Part shown: positions 21,668 to 34,694 of the stretch, in pieces
Numbering within the stretch: the stretch's first letter is position 1
Layout: the number at the start of each line of letters is the position of its first letter
Source of the DNA: Harmothoe impar
Taxonomy: Eukaryota; Annelida; Polychaeta; Phyllodocida; Polynoidae
Length of the DNA: 64,000 bases
NCBI GenBank assembly: GCA_947462335.1
Contig: OX381710.1
Span: 992,001 to 1,056,000, forward strand
Direction: 5' to 3'
Position numbers and translations under genes: made by a program
The notes under the pieces: model-generated
Seen by the model: the letters and a program-made list of their open reading frames with translations, nothing else
Database searches by the model: none
What the model was told of the DNA's origin: nothing

Positions 21668-22216
21668 ATGTAGTGCATGCAGTGCATGCCCCGTTAATGA
21701 AGTGCATGCCCCATTACATGCAGTGCATGCCCCCGTTACATGCAGTGCATGCCCTGTTACATGTAGTGCATGCCCCCGTTACATGCAGTGCATGCCCTGT
21801 TACATGTAGTGCATGCAGTGCATGCCCCGTTACATGCAGTGCATGCCCCGTTACATACAGTGCATGCCCTGTTACATGTAGTGCATGCAGTGCATGCCCC
21901 GTTACATGCAGAGCATGCCCCGTTACATGCAGAGCATGCCCCGTTACATGTAGTGCATGCCCCGTTACGTGCAGTGCATGCCCCGTTACATGTAGTGCAT
22001 GCCCCGTTACATGCAGTGCATGCCCCGTTAATGTAGTGCATGCAGTGCATGCCCCTGTTACATGCAGTGCATGCCCCGTTACATGTAGTGCATGCCCCGT
22101 CACATGCAGTGCATGCCCCGTTACATGCAGAGCATGCCCCGTTACATGCAGTGCATGCCCTGTTACATGCAGTGCATGCCCCGTTACATGTAGTGCATGC
22201 CCTGTTACATGCAGTG
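21668..22216 (+). repeat. 21-bp satellite, array 1
   Basis: Units like GCATGCCCCGTTACATGCAGT with GCATGC palindromes, interrupted by a few variant units. A unit length divisible by three keeps frames open (a seven-residue HAPLHAV-type repeat), which is an artefact. Confidence 0.95.
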
Positions 22217-25200
22217 TATCAGCCCCTCCCACTACACCACTTAGTACCCGTTAACCCTCTACAGGCCCCCTGCCTGCTACACCTGTATCAGCCCCTCCCA
22301 CTACACCACTTAGTACCCGTTAACCCTCTACAGGCCCCCTGCCTCTACACCTGTATCAGCCCCTCCCACTACACCACTTAGTACCAGTTAACCCACTACA
22401 GGCCCCCTGCCTGCTACACCTGTATCAGCCCCTCCCACTACACCACTTAGTACCCGTTAACCCTCTACAGGCCCCCTGCCTGTTAGACTTGTATCAGCCC
22501 CTCCCTGACTACACCACTTAGTACCCGTTAACCCTCTACAGGCCCCCTGCCTGTTAGACCTGTATCAGCCCCTCCCTGACTACACCACTTAGTACCCGTT
22601 AACCCTCTACAGGCCCCCTGCCTGCTACACCTGTATCAGCCCCTCCCACTACACCACTTAGTACCCTTTAACCCTCTACACCTGTATCAGCCCCTCCCTG
22701 ACTACACCACTTAGTACCCGTTAACCCTCTACAGGCCCCCTGCCTGTTAGACCTGTATCAGCCCCTCCCACTACACCACTTAGTACCCGTTAACCCTCTA
22801 CACCTGTATCAGCCCCTCCCACTACACCACTTAGTACCCGTTAACCCTCTACAGGCCCCCTGCCTGCTACACCTGTATCAGCCCCTCCCACTACACCACT
22901 TAGTACCCGTTAACCCTCTACAGGCCCCCAGCCTGCTACACCTGTATCAGCCCCTCCCACTACACCACTTAGTACCCGTTAACCCTCTACAGGCCCCCAG
23001 CCTGTTACACCTGTATCAGCCCCTCCCTGACTACACCACTTAGTACCCGTTAACCCTCTACAGGCCCCCTGCCTGTTACGCCTGTATCAGCCCCTCCCTG
23101 ACTACACCACTTAGTACCCGTTAACCCTCTACAGGCCCCCTGCCTGTATAAGCCCCTCCCTGACTACACCACTTAGTACCCGTTAACCCTCTACAGGCCC
23201 CCTGCCTGTTACACCTGTATCAGCCCCTCCCTGACTACACCACTTAGTACCCGTTAACCCTCTACAGGCCCCCTGCCTGTATCAGCCCCTCTCACTACAC
23301 CACTTAGTACCCGTTAACCCTCTACAGGCCCCCTGCCTGTATCAGCCCCTCTCACTACACCACTTAGTATCCGTTAACCCTCTACAGGCCCCCTGCCTGT
23401 ATAAGCCCCTCCCTGACTACACCACTTAGTACCCGTTAACCCTCTACAGGCCCCCTGCCTGTATCAGCCCCTCCCACTACACCACTTAGTACCCGTTAAC
23501 CCTCTACAGGCCCCCTGCCTGTTACACCTGTATCAGCCCCTCCCTGACTACACCACTTAGTACCCTTTAACCCTCTACACCTGTATCAGCCCCTCCCTGA
23601 CTACACCACTTAGTACCCGTTAACCCTCTACAGGCCCCCTGCCTGTTATACCTGTATCAGCCCCTCCCACTACACCACTTAGTACCCGTCAACCCTCTAC
23701 ACCTGTATCAGCCCCTCCCTGACTACACCACTTAGTACCCGTTAACCCTCTACAGGCCCCCTGCCTGCTACACCTGTATCAGCCCCTCCCTGACTACACC
23801 ACTTAGTACCCGTTAACCCTCTACAGGCCCCCTGCCCGTAACACCTGTATCAGCCCCTCCCTGACTACACCACTTAGTACCCGTTAACCCTCTACAGGCC
23901 CCCTGCCTGTATCAGCCCCTCCCCCTACACCACTTAGTACCAGTTAACCCTCTACAGGCCCCTGCCTGCTACACCTGTATCAGCCCCTCCCACTACACCA
24001 CTTAGTACCCATTAACCCTCTACAGGCCCCTGCCTGCTACACCTGTATCAGCCCCTCCCACTACACCACTTAGTACCCATTAACCCTCTACAGGCCCCTG
24101 CCTGCTACACCTGTATCAGCCCCTCCCACTACACCACTTAGTACCCGTTAACCCTCTACAGACCCCTGTTACACCTGTATCAGCCCCTCCCTCTACACCA
24201 CTTAGTACCCGTTAACCCTCTACAGGCCCCCTGCCTGTTATACCTGTATCAGCCCCTCCCAATACACCACTTAGTACCCGTTAACCCTCTACAGGCCCCC
24301 TGCCTATATCAGCCCCTCCCTGACTACACCACTTAGTACCCGTTAACCCTCTACACCTGTATCAGCCCCTCCCACTACACCACTTAGTACCCGTTAACCC
24401 TCTACAGGCCCCCTGCCTGTATCAGCCCCTCCCTGACTACACCACTTAGTACCCGTTAACCCTCTACAGGCCCCCTGCCCGTAACACCTGTATCAGCCCC
24501 TCCCTGACTACACCACTTAGTACCCGTTAACCCTCTACAGGCCCCCTGCCTGTTACACCTGTATCAGCCCCTCCCACTACACCACTTAGTACCCGTTAAC
24601 CCTCTACAGGCCCCCTGTTATACCTGTATCAGCCCCTCCCTGACTACACCACTTAGTACCCGTTAACCCTCTACAGGCCCCCTGTTATACCTGTATCAGC
24701 CCCTCCCTGACTACACCACTTAGTACCCATTAACCCTCTACAGGCCCCCTGCCTGTTATACCTGTATCAGCCCCTCCCTGACTACACCACTTAGTGCCCG
24801 TTAACCCTCTACAGGCCCCCTGCCTGTTACACCTGTATCAGCCCCTCCCACTTCACCACTTAGTACCCGTTAACCCTCTACACCTGTATCAGCCCCTCCC
24901 ACTACACCACTTTTTACCCGTTAACCCTCTACACCTGTATCAGCCCCTCCCACTACACCACTTAGTACCCGTTAACCCTCTACAGGCCCCCTGCCTGTTA
25001 TACCTGTATCAGCCCCTCCCAATACACCACTTAGTACCCGTTAACCCTCTACAGGCCCCCTGCCTGCTACACCTGTATCAGCCCCTCCCTGACTACACCA
25101 CTTAGTACCCGTTAACCCTCTACAGGCCCCCTGCCTATATCAGCCCCTCCCTGACTACACCACTTAGTACCCGTTAACCCTCTACACCTGTATCAGCCCC

Positions 25201-26492
25201 TCCCACTACACCACTTAGTACCCGTTAACCCTCTACAGGCCCCCTGCCTGTATCAGCCCCTCCCTGACTACACCACTTAGTACCCGTTAACCCTCTACAG
25301 GCCCCCTGCCTGTATCAGCCCCTCCCACTACACCACTTAGTACCCGTTAACCCTCTACAGGCCCCCTGCCTGTATCAGCCCCTCCCACTACACCACTTAG
25401 TACCCGTTAACCCTCTACAGGCCCCCTGCCTGTTGTACCTGTATCAGCCCCTCCCACTACACCACTTAGTACCCGTTAACCCTCTACAGGCCCCCTGCCT
25501 GTATCAGCCCCTCCCACTACACCACTTAGTACCCGTTAACCCTCTACAGGCCCCCTGCCTGTATCAGCCCCTCCCACTACACCACTTAGTACCCGTTAAC
25601 CCTCTACAGGCCCCCTGCCTGTTGTACCTGTATCAGCCCCTCCCACTACACCACTTAGTACCCGTTAACCCTCTACAGGCCCCCTGCCTGTATCAGCCCC
25701 TCCCACTACACCACTTAGTACCCGTTAACCCTCTACAGGCCCCCTGCCTGTTGTACCTGTATCAGCCCCTCCCACTACACCACTTAGTACCCGTTAACCC
25801 TCTACAGGCCCCCTGCCTGTATCAGCCCCTCCCACTACACCACTTAGTACCCGTTAACCCTCTACAGGCCCCCTGCCTGTTATAGCTGTATCAGCCCCTC
25901 CCACTACACCACTTAGTACCCGTTAACCCTCTACAGCCCCCTGCCTGTATCAGCCCCTCCCTGACTACACCAATTAGTACCCGTTAACCCTCTACAGGCC
26001 CCCTGCCTGTATCAGCCCCTCCCTGACTACACCAATTAGTACCCGTTAACCCTCTACACCTGTATCAGCCCCTCCCACTACACCACTTAGTACCCGTTAA
26101 CCCTCTACAGGCCCCCTGCCTGTATCAGCCCCTCCCACTACACCACTTAGTACCCGTTAACCCTCTACAGGCCCCCTGCCTGTTGCACCTGTATCAGCCC
26201 CTCCCTGACTACAACTAAGTGCCCGTTAACCCTCTACACGCCCCCTGCCTGTATCAGCCCCTCCCTGACTACAACTAAGTGCCCGTTAACCCTCTACACG
26301 CCCCCTGCCTGTATCAGCCCCTCCCTGACTACAACTAAGTGCCCGTTAACCCTCTACAGGCCCCCTGCCTGTATCAGCCCCTCCCTGACTACAACTAAGT
26401 GCCCGTTAACCCTCTACACGCCCCCTGCCTGTTACACCTGTATCAGCCCCTCCCTGACTACACCACTTAGTACCCGTTAACCCTCTACAGGC
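22216..26492 (+). repeat. GC-rich minisatellite, about 65 units
   Basis: Unit of about 50-70 bp built on CAGCCCCTCCCACTACACCA and CTTAGTACCCGTTAACCCTC followed by TACAGGCCCCCTGCCTG. Units vary by optional GA in CCCTGACTAC and by the presence of a TTACACC spacer. A higher-order alternation of two unit types is visible around 25,440-25,880. No coding function. Confidence 0.97.
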
Positions 26493-28080
26493 TGCTTTAA
26501 TGTCTCCTTGACGTCATGATGCATGCGCGCAGCTCTGTACAAAATTCCCAAAAGTTTTTTTAAAGGAAAGATTCTGTGGCATTTCTTTTAACAATAGCAA
26601 AAACCATTGGATACGGCAAAAAAAGGTTTGTTTCAGGGCACCCGACGATTTAAACAGGGCCGACCCTACATTTATTTATGCATTTTTTTTGATATTTTTA
26701 CCCTCTTTTTTTTGTCAATTTGAGAGGCTAGCTAGTTCATTCATGTTTAAAAAAAGAGATGAAATAAAAATAAATAAAATGAAAATCTGACCTACCGACC
26801 CTACATTTTCCTCTCATATTACCTTGGGGGGGGGGGGGGGGGGGGCTAACAGTGTAGCGTGACTACAGTCCGCCATCCCCCTTTTAAAAAATCCTGTGTC
26901 CACCCTTGCATACAGCCCTAGCGAGTCTGTTCTTGCATTGTTCATGAATCATGAATGCAGGCCTGGCCAGTTACTCACCAGGGCTGCATTCATGAATCAT
27001 GACGACCAATGGCATATTGTATTAATGCACTATGTGGCCGTACAGGGTTATCATTTGTAGCGGTATATGGTATGTGGTGGGTGTCTACTACAGTAGTACT
27101 CCCGTGTATCTATCACTCATGATCAGCTGACTGCCCTGTTCACTCTCCAAGCACCACTACACACTACATGTAGGGTCTACAAAATGAAGATATTTGATCT
27201 GCTTGGAGAGTGCTCAGCAACGGTTGTGAAACCTTCCCGCTGAGTTTAGTGTTAGGTATTAAGACTATACCAGGCACAGGGTATACCACTGCACTGTGAT
27301 CAGTCATACACTCAGCCATTAGCCAAGGCACATATCTAGGTATGGTATGGGGGAAGGGTGGGTGGGTGTTGAAAACAGGCTCATTTTTGTCAAATGTTTC
27401 ATGGGTGGCCCATATTTTATACCACTTCAATAGAGCTTTAATATAATTATGGGCCACGTTTCCTTACTGCGGGCATGGCTAGAATGGGCATAGTCTTTAA
27501 TTCAAGACTAACATTTGTCGCGCACTTATTCATAGAATGAAAACAAGTAGATATATGGCCATATAGACCCCTAATGTCGACATGGAGACCCGTTTGGGGC
27601 ATGTGGAAGGGGGAATTATTAGTGACATGGGGAATTAGTTAAAATCAATACGGTAACATGGGCATATTGTCCCCGGATATTGTCAAACATTGACCTGGCG
27701 ACATGAGCATTTCTATAAACAACAGGTACACGGGGTACACCTCCCCTTGGGACATATCAAGTAGAGGGTGGGGGTGTAGAGGGGTCCCCCCTCAGGTCGG
27801 AAAGTCGCCGAAAGTAAGGGCCCAAGGTCACAAAGTCGCTTATTAGACCATTTTTACTATAGCCAAATTTGTCCAAAAGGCGCCAGGTTCCAGGTCGCCA
27901 GGTCGCTTTTGACCCCTCTGGAGCCACACCCGGAGCCACAAGTAGTTTACACATGCCTATTCAATACTTTGTACATGTAGTTTACCCATAGTCTATCTGA
28001 CTGCGTGCTGTGTAGCCCAGTGTGTAGGGTGTGCACCATAGACTAGGTGGAGTTTCCCGGGAGTTTCGTACGGAGGGAGA
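26493..28080. other. intergenic region upstream of kelch-like copy 2
   Basis: Holds a poly-G run of about 20 bases (26826-26845), an inverted repeat around TCATGAATGCAGGCCTGG / CCAGGGCTGCATTCATGA (about 26,941-27,005) and a CATGTC-type repeat block (27,570-27,730) like those inside Elements 1 and 2. No convincing gene. The promoter of copy 2 should lie near 28,000-28,100, but no TATA box is obvious. Confidence 0.5.
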
Positions 28081-28176
28081 CCTGACCGGGGCACACACAC
28101 ACATCACGACACCTTGTAGAACAACAACACGCAGACAACACCGTGCTAAACAACACCATCCAGACAAGACGACACC

Positions 28177-31100
28177 ATGGCGGTAAGTCCCTCACCACCT
28201 CTCCTACATACATGGGCCTACTCAGGCTCTACAACGGTCCTATTCTATCCCCTTCTAGCCTGGTATCTTCAATAGTCTCATCCCCAAGTCTCCACAAGCA
28301 TATATATGTATACCACAAGTCACTCGTGTACAGGAGCATTGGACAGTGAAGCAGCATTTTAATATTTCATTGCTGGATCAGACTTTAGAAGGGCGGATCC
28401 AAAGGCGCAGGGGGCACGCTTCCCCTATATTTCTGCCATTACATATGATATTATACGCCCCCCCTTGCCTCTGATCCGATCATGTGACCATTCCGCCACA
28501 TTCCCACAGTGTTACACTATATAGGCTATAGTACTATAATACCAGAGCGGCCATTGCCAGCCGTGGATGTGAAACTTGGGGGATTCCCCACCACCCAGAA
28601 CCATGATTATACACACTGCGAGATCTCCCTGCACATATCGCACTCGTTTATACTGGTGCTACTTACTGAGACTATGCTGGGAGAGTGACTCACCATGTCA
28701 CGTGCACTCAGTCTGGAGGAGGTCGGGGGGGGGGGGCACTCCCTCAAAATTGGATACCACGAGAGAACACGATTCCAAGGGAAAGGGTCCATTTTTGGCC
28801 CTAGGCACGGCCCATGAGGACTCTATAAGGGGTGCTCTTTAAGCAAATTTGGATAGACATTTCCAGACCTTAGGGAGTGTTCATTTATTAATTACAGGAG
28901 GGGGGTGGTGAGATTTCATGCGGAGGGGCGAAATTTTTTTACGCCCCCCCCCCCCTCGAGAGCGCGTGGCACGTTTCGCGCCCCCCTCGCGGAAGGCGGC
29001 GAAAATTTTTTCGCCCCCCCCCTTTGAACTATAGTAACGCGCGGGCTTTTTTGCTAAAAAGGGGCTTAAATTTTTACGCCCCCCCCCCTCAAGAGGGGTC
29101 AGAAATTTTTACGCCCCCACCCAAACCCACCACCCCCCCCTGTAAATAATAAATGAACACTCCCTTAGTCAAAATTAATAGCTTTTTAAATGGTCTTCTT
29201 TACTTTTATTTCGCTAGTGTTTCTTGGTTGGCTTTGATCAGGGATTTTTTTCAGGGGTAACCCATGAGGGGAGTGACTATGGCCGTGTCTCATGAGATTG
29301 ATTTGACCAGTGTAGTATTTGACCGAGTGCAGTCTGTGACCAGGTATCTTTAAAATTTAATTTAAAATTTAATTTTTTTAAATTTTTTATATACCCTCAC
29401 TAGATGGGCCCTTGACCCATCTATTATAGTCGAGCAGTACCGTCCCTTGTATCAGAGTAATATTGGCGACATGGGCTGACACTGATATTTTCCTGGGTGT
29501 AGATCACTGCTGTATTAGTCGTATTGGGTAAGCAGCACTCAAACACATGTCTGACTGCCAGGCAAATTGCCACTATTTGTGGATGGCTATTTGTGACAGG
29601 AATTTAATGATTTCCCAATTTCTGTTGCTCAGATAGTGGCATCTCTGTATGAAATAAAAAGGAGTTAACATGCATTGTGGAAACATGTTATTGCGGCAGT
29701 AGGAACCAGTTACAATGACCAGTGCTGCCACCTCTGATCCTGGAACAGTGTCGCTGGTGGCATATCACTTTTCATAATTTCAGGCTGCTCCGGATACAAC
29801 TGAGCCTGCTATGATTCCCTAACATTCTCTACTTCTACATACCCCATATTCGATGCTAAAGCAATACTCTTCTGTTTATGTTTAAGGTAGCTGTCTAGGA
29901 TAAAAAAACGGATCCACTGTGCATCTCATTGCACATACTAGAGGGCAGGGCCGCATATGTTCCTCTAGCTGGATAACATGATGTACTTATACAGGCATTT
30001 CTCTATCAATACACTAGAGGGCAGTAGTGGGCCAGTAAATCAACATGCACTCTTCCAGCATAGGGCTCTTTCACAGAACACTTTAAGTATAGGCCTCAGG
30101 GCAAAAAGATAAAAAAAACTAAAATAATGCACGGGACCCTGTGTTGAAATTACTTTGATTAATTTGGAAATGATGGTATGGATGCTTAGTGGGAGTTTAA
30201 GCATAATTCAAAAACTTTTACTACTATTCCTCATTGATTAGAACTATTTTCCCTCTTTGATCTTAGGGGAATATACTTTTATTTTTCAAAATTCTATATT
30301 TAAAAAAGGACCATCCATATTTCTTTTTGCTATTGGGTTGAGAATTATGCAAAGAACATGGAGAAATGTTTTGGTGGGAATTCAAAAACTTTTGATCCAT
30401 TCTAGACAGCCACCTTAAGCAGCTGTACCTCAATTCTAGAACTACTGTTTATCATTTCCATTGTTTCAGGCTACTCCAGATACGAGCCAGCCTGAACCCC
30501 CACCCCAACATGAGCTGGTGCTCCAAGGTGAAGGACACTCAGAGAGGTTCACAGAGCAGCTGGTGGTCCTGTGGGAGGAACACCAGTTTACTGACGTGGT
30601 GCTGAAGGCTAACGACAACAAGGAGTTCCCCTGTCACAGAGTCGTGTTAGCTGCAGGTAGCGTTATATGTATTATACAAGTTACATCTGTATTATACAAG
30701 TTACAGCTGTATTATACAAGTTACATCTGTATTATACAAGTTACAGCTGTATTATACAAGTTACATCTGTATTATACAAGTTACAGCTGTATTATACAAG
30801 TTACATCTGTATTGTATAAGTTACATCTGTATTATAGTATAGTAAGAATACTAGTAAGTTCCCCTGTCATAGAGTCGTCTTGGCTGCGGGTAAAGTTAGC
30901 GTTTGTATCATATGAACTACAATACTAAAAAAATAAGTGTGTTCCAGGTGTGCTCTAACAATACCAACCCACAATAATTTCAAGAAATATTCTTCCGCTT
31001 TTTAAATGATCGGTAAAAGTCAAGGAGTTAGTGAGCCATAGGCAAGAGTAGTAGCTTGACATTGTAGACGTTCCTACCTTTTACCTTGCATTTGTAAGCC

Positions 31101-34100
31101 AGCAATTACATTTTTCTCTTTCTTTTCTAGTCAGTAGAAGATGAATATCTGTCTAAGAAAAGCTAAAGCCACAACATGAATGAATCATTGGACACATCAC
31201 CATGCAGAAACTAAAATGATAATCATAGAGTTTTTCATTTTCCTTGTTCAGCGAGCAGCTACTTCCTGGCCATGTTTAGCTCGGGTATGGTGGAGAGCAG
31301 CTCACCTACAGTCGAGTTAGAGAAGGTGGATTCTGACGTCTTGTCCTGCCTGATACGCTACATGTACTCAGGAAGCCTCAACATAACCACAGACAATGTA
31401 CAACGTCTGGTTGAGGTACGTCTTTCTCTCTTTTCAACTACATTACTCAACTAGTATCAAAACTTTTCTGGAAATGGAAAAGAATTATTTCTCTTTGATG
31501 TGCAATGAAGGAGGCTATAAGCTACCTAGGGGTGTACAGTATTATACTAATCACTGGGTTGGCAATAGTATGGAGATGTGAGGAATAACATAGATAGTGA
31601 TTTGGCGAAAAATGTCAGTAACATAGGCCCTTTATTACATAGTGCACATTACCACAGCTACACTAGGTAAGGCTCATAAACCTTTAACACCAAAAACATT
31701 AGAATCAGTCATTACACAGATTAAACAATAAATCACAGTAAGACTAAAATACACAGGATAATTGTCTATAACAACATGCACGACAGCATCTTCCTGCAAT
31801 ATGAACTACGGTAGTTGAGCTAGTGACATCACAATCGCACATGTTGCATGGCAACGACGGCCCCACCGACGTCACTTGCTGGAGTTATAGTAATAATAGT
31901 TTGTCTGATATTATCTCCCAAATATGCAGTATGCAAAATATGCAATTAGCCCTATAACAATGTGACTGGCCTATTTTTTCAATTTTTGGAAAAGGAAAAA
32001 ACTCTCAGTGCTCCTTGCTACTGTGCATTAATCTCAGTTTTATTAACAACTGATTCAACCCTGGGAGGTTTTCTCCTGTTTAATCATTTAATGGAGAGTT
32101 GACAACTCATAATTAGTATAGTCACTATATTATGCATTGTTTTTGATGACTGAACTTTCCTTTCACACACAGAGCTGCAAGCCACTGGACTTCCCCGAGG
32201 TCCTCACGGGCTGTGAGGACTTCATGCTGCAGGAACTGGATCCCACTAATTGTCTGGGCTTCAGGAGGTTCGCACAACTCTATGAGCTACAACGTCTGGA
32301 AGATGCCGCCTGGTCAACCATGCGGGAGCAGTTCTCTGATGTTGTTAGGTAATGGCATAATCATACCTGCCATACTTAAACAGATATTTTAGCATATATA
32401 TTAATTTATTATAATCACGTGATTGATGCAATTAAAAAGGACGGAACTACCATTTTAAGTGGCTCTTATTTCACATAAGAAATTACGCCGATCACAATGT
32501 TTTGGCTGAAGCTAGTCTTCATCTTGTTATTACATTTTTGAATCTCTAAATAATCCATGGGCTTTGGGAAATACCAATCTAGATGGATGTAATGTCATAA
32601 ATACTATTTCTTTATACAGCTCAACTGAATTTGGTGAATTATCAGCCCAAGAAATCATGGAGTACATATCAGATTCTGAACTGAGAGTGAAAACTGAAGA
32701 CCCTGTGTTTGAGGCTGTCTGTATGTGGGTGCGTGTGGATCTAGTGAACAGGTAAGGTTAATAAGCAAAAATTGGCCTCTTCTAAAACTTTATTTGATTT
32801 ATTCAAAGGTCCAAAATTATAGCATTAAATTGTAGTCCAGTAAATTTTACAAAGTTGATCATGTGTTTATTACCAACAACATAACTTTGCATTTTAGATA
32901 CAAAAAAATAGAGACAGTATGCCCTTAAATAAATGCTAATTAATTAAAAATAATCCGATGGCTTTTTTTTTCTTCAGGGAAGAGCAGTTCCCCCCGATTT
33001 CAGCCAAGATTCGGTTTCCATACTGCAGTAAGACCTACCTTTCCTGTGTGGTAGTGCCTTGCCCTTACATGGCCAACTCAGAGTGTGCTGCATACTTACA
33101 GGAAGCCTGGACATTCCACATGGTGCCGGAACAACGAAGTAGGATGTGGTCACAGCGCATGAACCCAAGGAAAGAATTTAGAACATACCGCTCCAGAGTC
33201 ATCTTTGGGGGAGTCTACCAGCAGGGGCCTGCAGACCACAGCCACAATATATACCACTGCACAGAAACAGTTGCATGGAAAAATATGTCAAAATTCAATA
33301 GAAAAGACTTGACAAACTCTGCTGTGGTAGCATTTCAGAATGGGATCCTTGTTACTGGAGGACTAGAAAATGGAATTGTAAAGAAAGACTGCTTCTTGTA
33401 TGACATAAATGTTCATCTATGGAATAGTATGCCGCATATGTCAGAGGGACGTTCCCATCATGGATGTGTTGTACAAGCCGGGAATGTTTACGTTCTTGGA
33501 GGTTTCTTGTCATCAGGAGCCGGGAGTTCTGTGGAGGTGTACAACAAGACAGCTAGAGTCTGGACCTCAGAGAGACATATGCCAAAGGTGTTGACCAGTC
33601 CCCTGGCCATCAGCTATGACCAGTACATCTTTGTCACTAGTGGAGAGCAGGAGGAGGGTGCTCAGTCTGTCACCACGATGGTGTACGACACAGTATGGGA
33701 CAAGTGGGAATACAGACAGGACATGCCAAAACCCGTCCAGCACGGAAGTATCACAGCTGTACAGGACAGGATCTACGTGGTGGGTGGTGTGCTACCCTCA
33801 TGTCTCAGCTATGACATGGCCAAGGATACTTGGACTGTTCTAACGCCACCAAACAAAGCGCATGGACATGCAGCATCTGTTGTCAGCCATGTGAGTTATA
33901 TTCTAATCCACTACTTATTGTCAAAAGATGCTTGGACAATTCTCCACCAGATATGCAAACAGATATATCCGGCATCAATTGTCTTAGCTGTAACTTACCA
34001 ATTCTAGTTCAGCATCATACCAATAACCATAAAGTTTTCAATATCAATATTACTTATAACAAAATTAAACAAACAAGACTTGGGGGTCCAGACAGAACTT

Positions 34101-34333
34101 TAAGATCTAAAATCTTTGTAAAGATCAGATATCAGAGGGCCTAATAAAAGTATAAATGAATGGTTTCTTATTTTCAGGGCAGCATCTTGGTGTATGGTGG
34201 CCAGGATGCAGCGGGCGAGGTGTCGGGGGTCGTGGAGAGATACAACCCAGAGACGGACACCTGGGCTGTGGATGCACAGCCGTGTGCAGTAAGGGCTGGT
34301 CATCATTACCTGCACGTGGACGTCTCTATGTAA
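28177..34333 (+). CDS. kelch-like (BTB-BACK-Kelch) gene, copy 2, apparently intact
   Basis: Likely a Cullin-3 adaptor by family. The start is the ATG at 28177 in GACACCATGGCG, with donor GTAAGT directly after codon 2. Exons: 28177-28182, 30470-30656, 31252-31415, 32173-32348, 32620-32751, 32978-33890 and 34178-34333. All junctions are GT..AG and phases join without a break. BTB spans exons 2-3 (FTDVVLKAND, then FPCHRVVLAA, then MFSSGMVESS). BACK spans exons 4-5 and the start of exon 6. Exon 6 holds kelch blades (VYVLGGFL, IYVVGGV) and exon 7 the last blade, ending in TAA. Total about 598 codons, a usual length for kelch-like proteins. AATAAA at 34476-34481. Intron 1 contains a MITE and a relic of exon 2. 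Intron 2 has a short 20-bp repeat array. Confidence 0.9.
28873..29164. mobile_element. 292-bp MITE in intron 1 of copy 2
   Basis: Ends GGGAGTGTTCATTTATTA and TAATAAATGAACACTCCC form approximately 30-bp TIRs, flanked by TTA on both sides (28870-28872 and 29165-29167). The interior consists of poly-C runs and repeats of an AATTTTTACGCCCCCC phrase. Confidence 0.75.
29784..29815 (+). pseudogene. relic of the start of exon 2
   Basis: AATTTCAG followed by GCTGCTCCGGATACAACTGA and GCCTGCT copies the acceptor and first approximately 30 bases of exon 2 (GCTACTCCAGATACGAGCCA). It then runs into a stop (CCCTAA). It lies 690 bp upstream of the real exon. Confidence 0.6.
30666..30836 (+). repeat. 20-bp tandem repeat, about 9 units
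   Basis: Same unit as in copy 1 (AGTTACAGCTGTATTATACA and the CATCTG variant), at the same position just after the BTB-exon donor. Confidence 0.95.
30846..30889 (+). pseudogene. partial duplicate of the end of the BTB exon (copy 2)
   Basis: AAGTTCCCCTGTCATAGAGT and the following CGTCTTGGCTGCGG|GTAAAG repeat the end of the BTB exon with its donor, after the repeat array. Confidence 0.7.
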
Positions 34334-34694
34334 ACCATGGACAGCACACAATGATTGAAAAAGACATTATGAATTGTATATAATATTCTGAATGTCTAAT
34401 GGGCATCTGTTGATACAATTATGATGTCAAGGAAACTAGGTTAACTCTTATCTACTTTTAAAATTTTTGATGACAAATAAATACAGTCTAGAGTGACAGA
34501 AGTAATTGATATTACTGTGGTATACAAAATGGTTGGTAAAGGGTTAAATTGTTTTGAAAATAATAATACATTTATCATGCAGAGGACTAACTCAAGATAA
34601 ACTGCCAGACCTGGTACATTGTAGTCTGTGGAGGGATATATACCTGGGTATAGAATTAGATGTGGATTGTAACATATAAGAGTGTAACATATAA
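34334..34694 (+). other. 3' UTR and flank of kelch-like copy 2
   Basis: Paralogous to 9,553-9,887. The intact sequence GTGTAACATATAAGATTGG at about 34,682-34,700 is the empty counterpart of the Element 1 insertion site. Confidence 0.85.

Larger units (their letters stand above)
19356..22216 (+). repeat. segmental duplication, copy A (3' flank of kelch-like copy 1)
   Basis: Nearly identical to 34,695-37,819 over the whole non-satellite part, and includes the end of the 21-bp satellite. It is separated from its gene by Element 1. It contains decayed retroelement fragments, given separately. Confidence 0.9.

Noticed and set aside
21619..22254. Cysteine/histidine repeat proteins on both strands of the 21-bp satellite (also 37,037-37,829 and 50,782-51,408)
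   Set aside because: Unit length of 21 keeps every frame open on both strands. No start context or domain.
22216..26492. CRISPR-like or telomere-like array
   Set aside because: Units are contiguous with no unique spacers, and the GTTAACCCTC phrase is not a TTAGGG array. It is a plain minisatellite in a eukaryotic genome.
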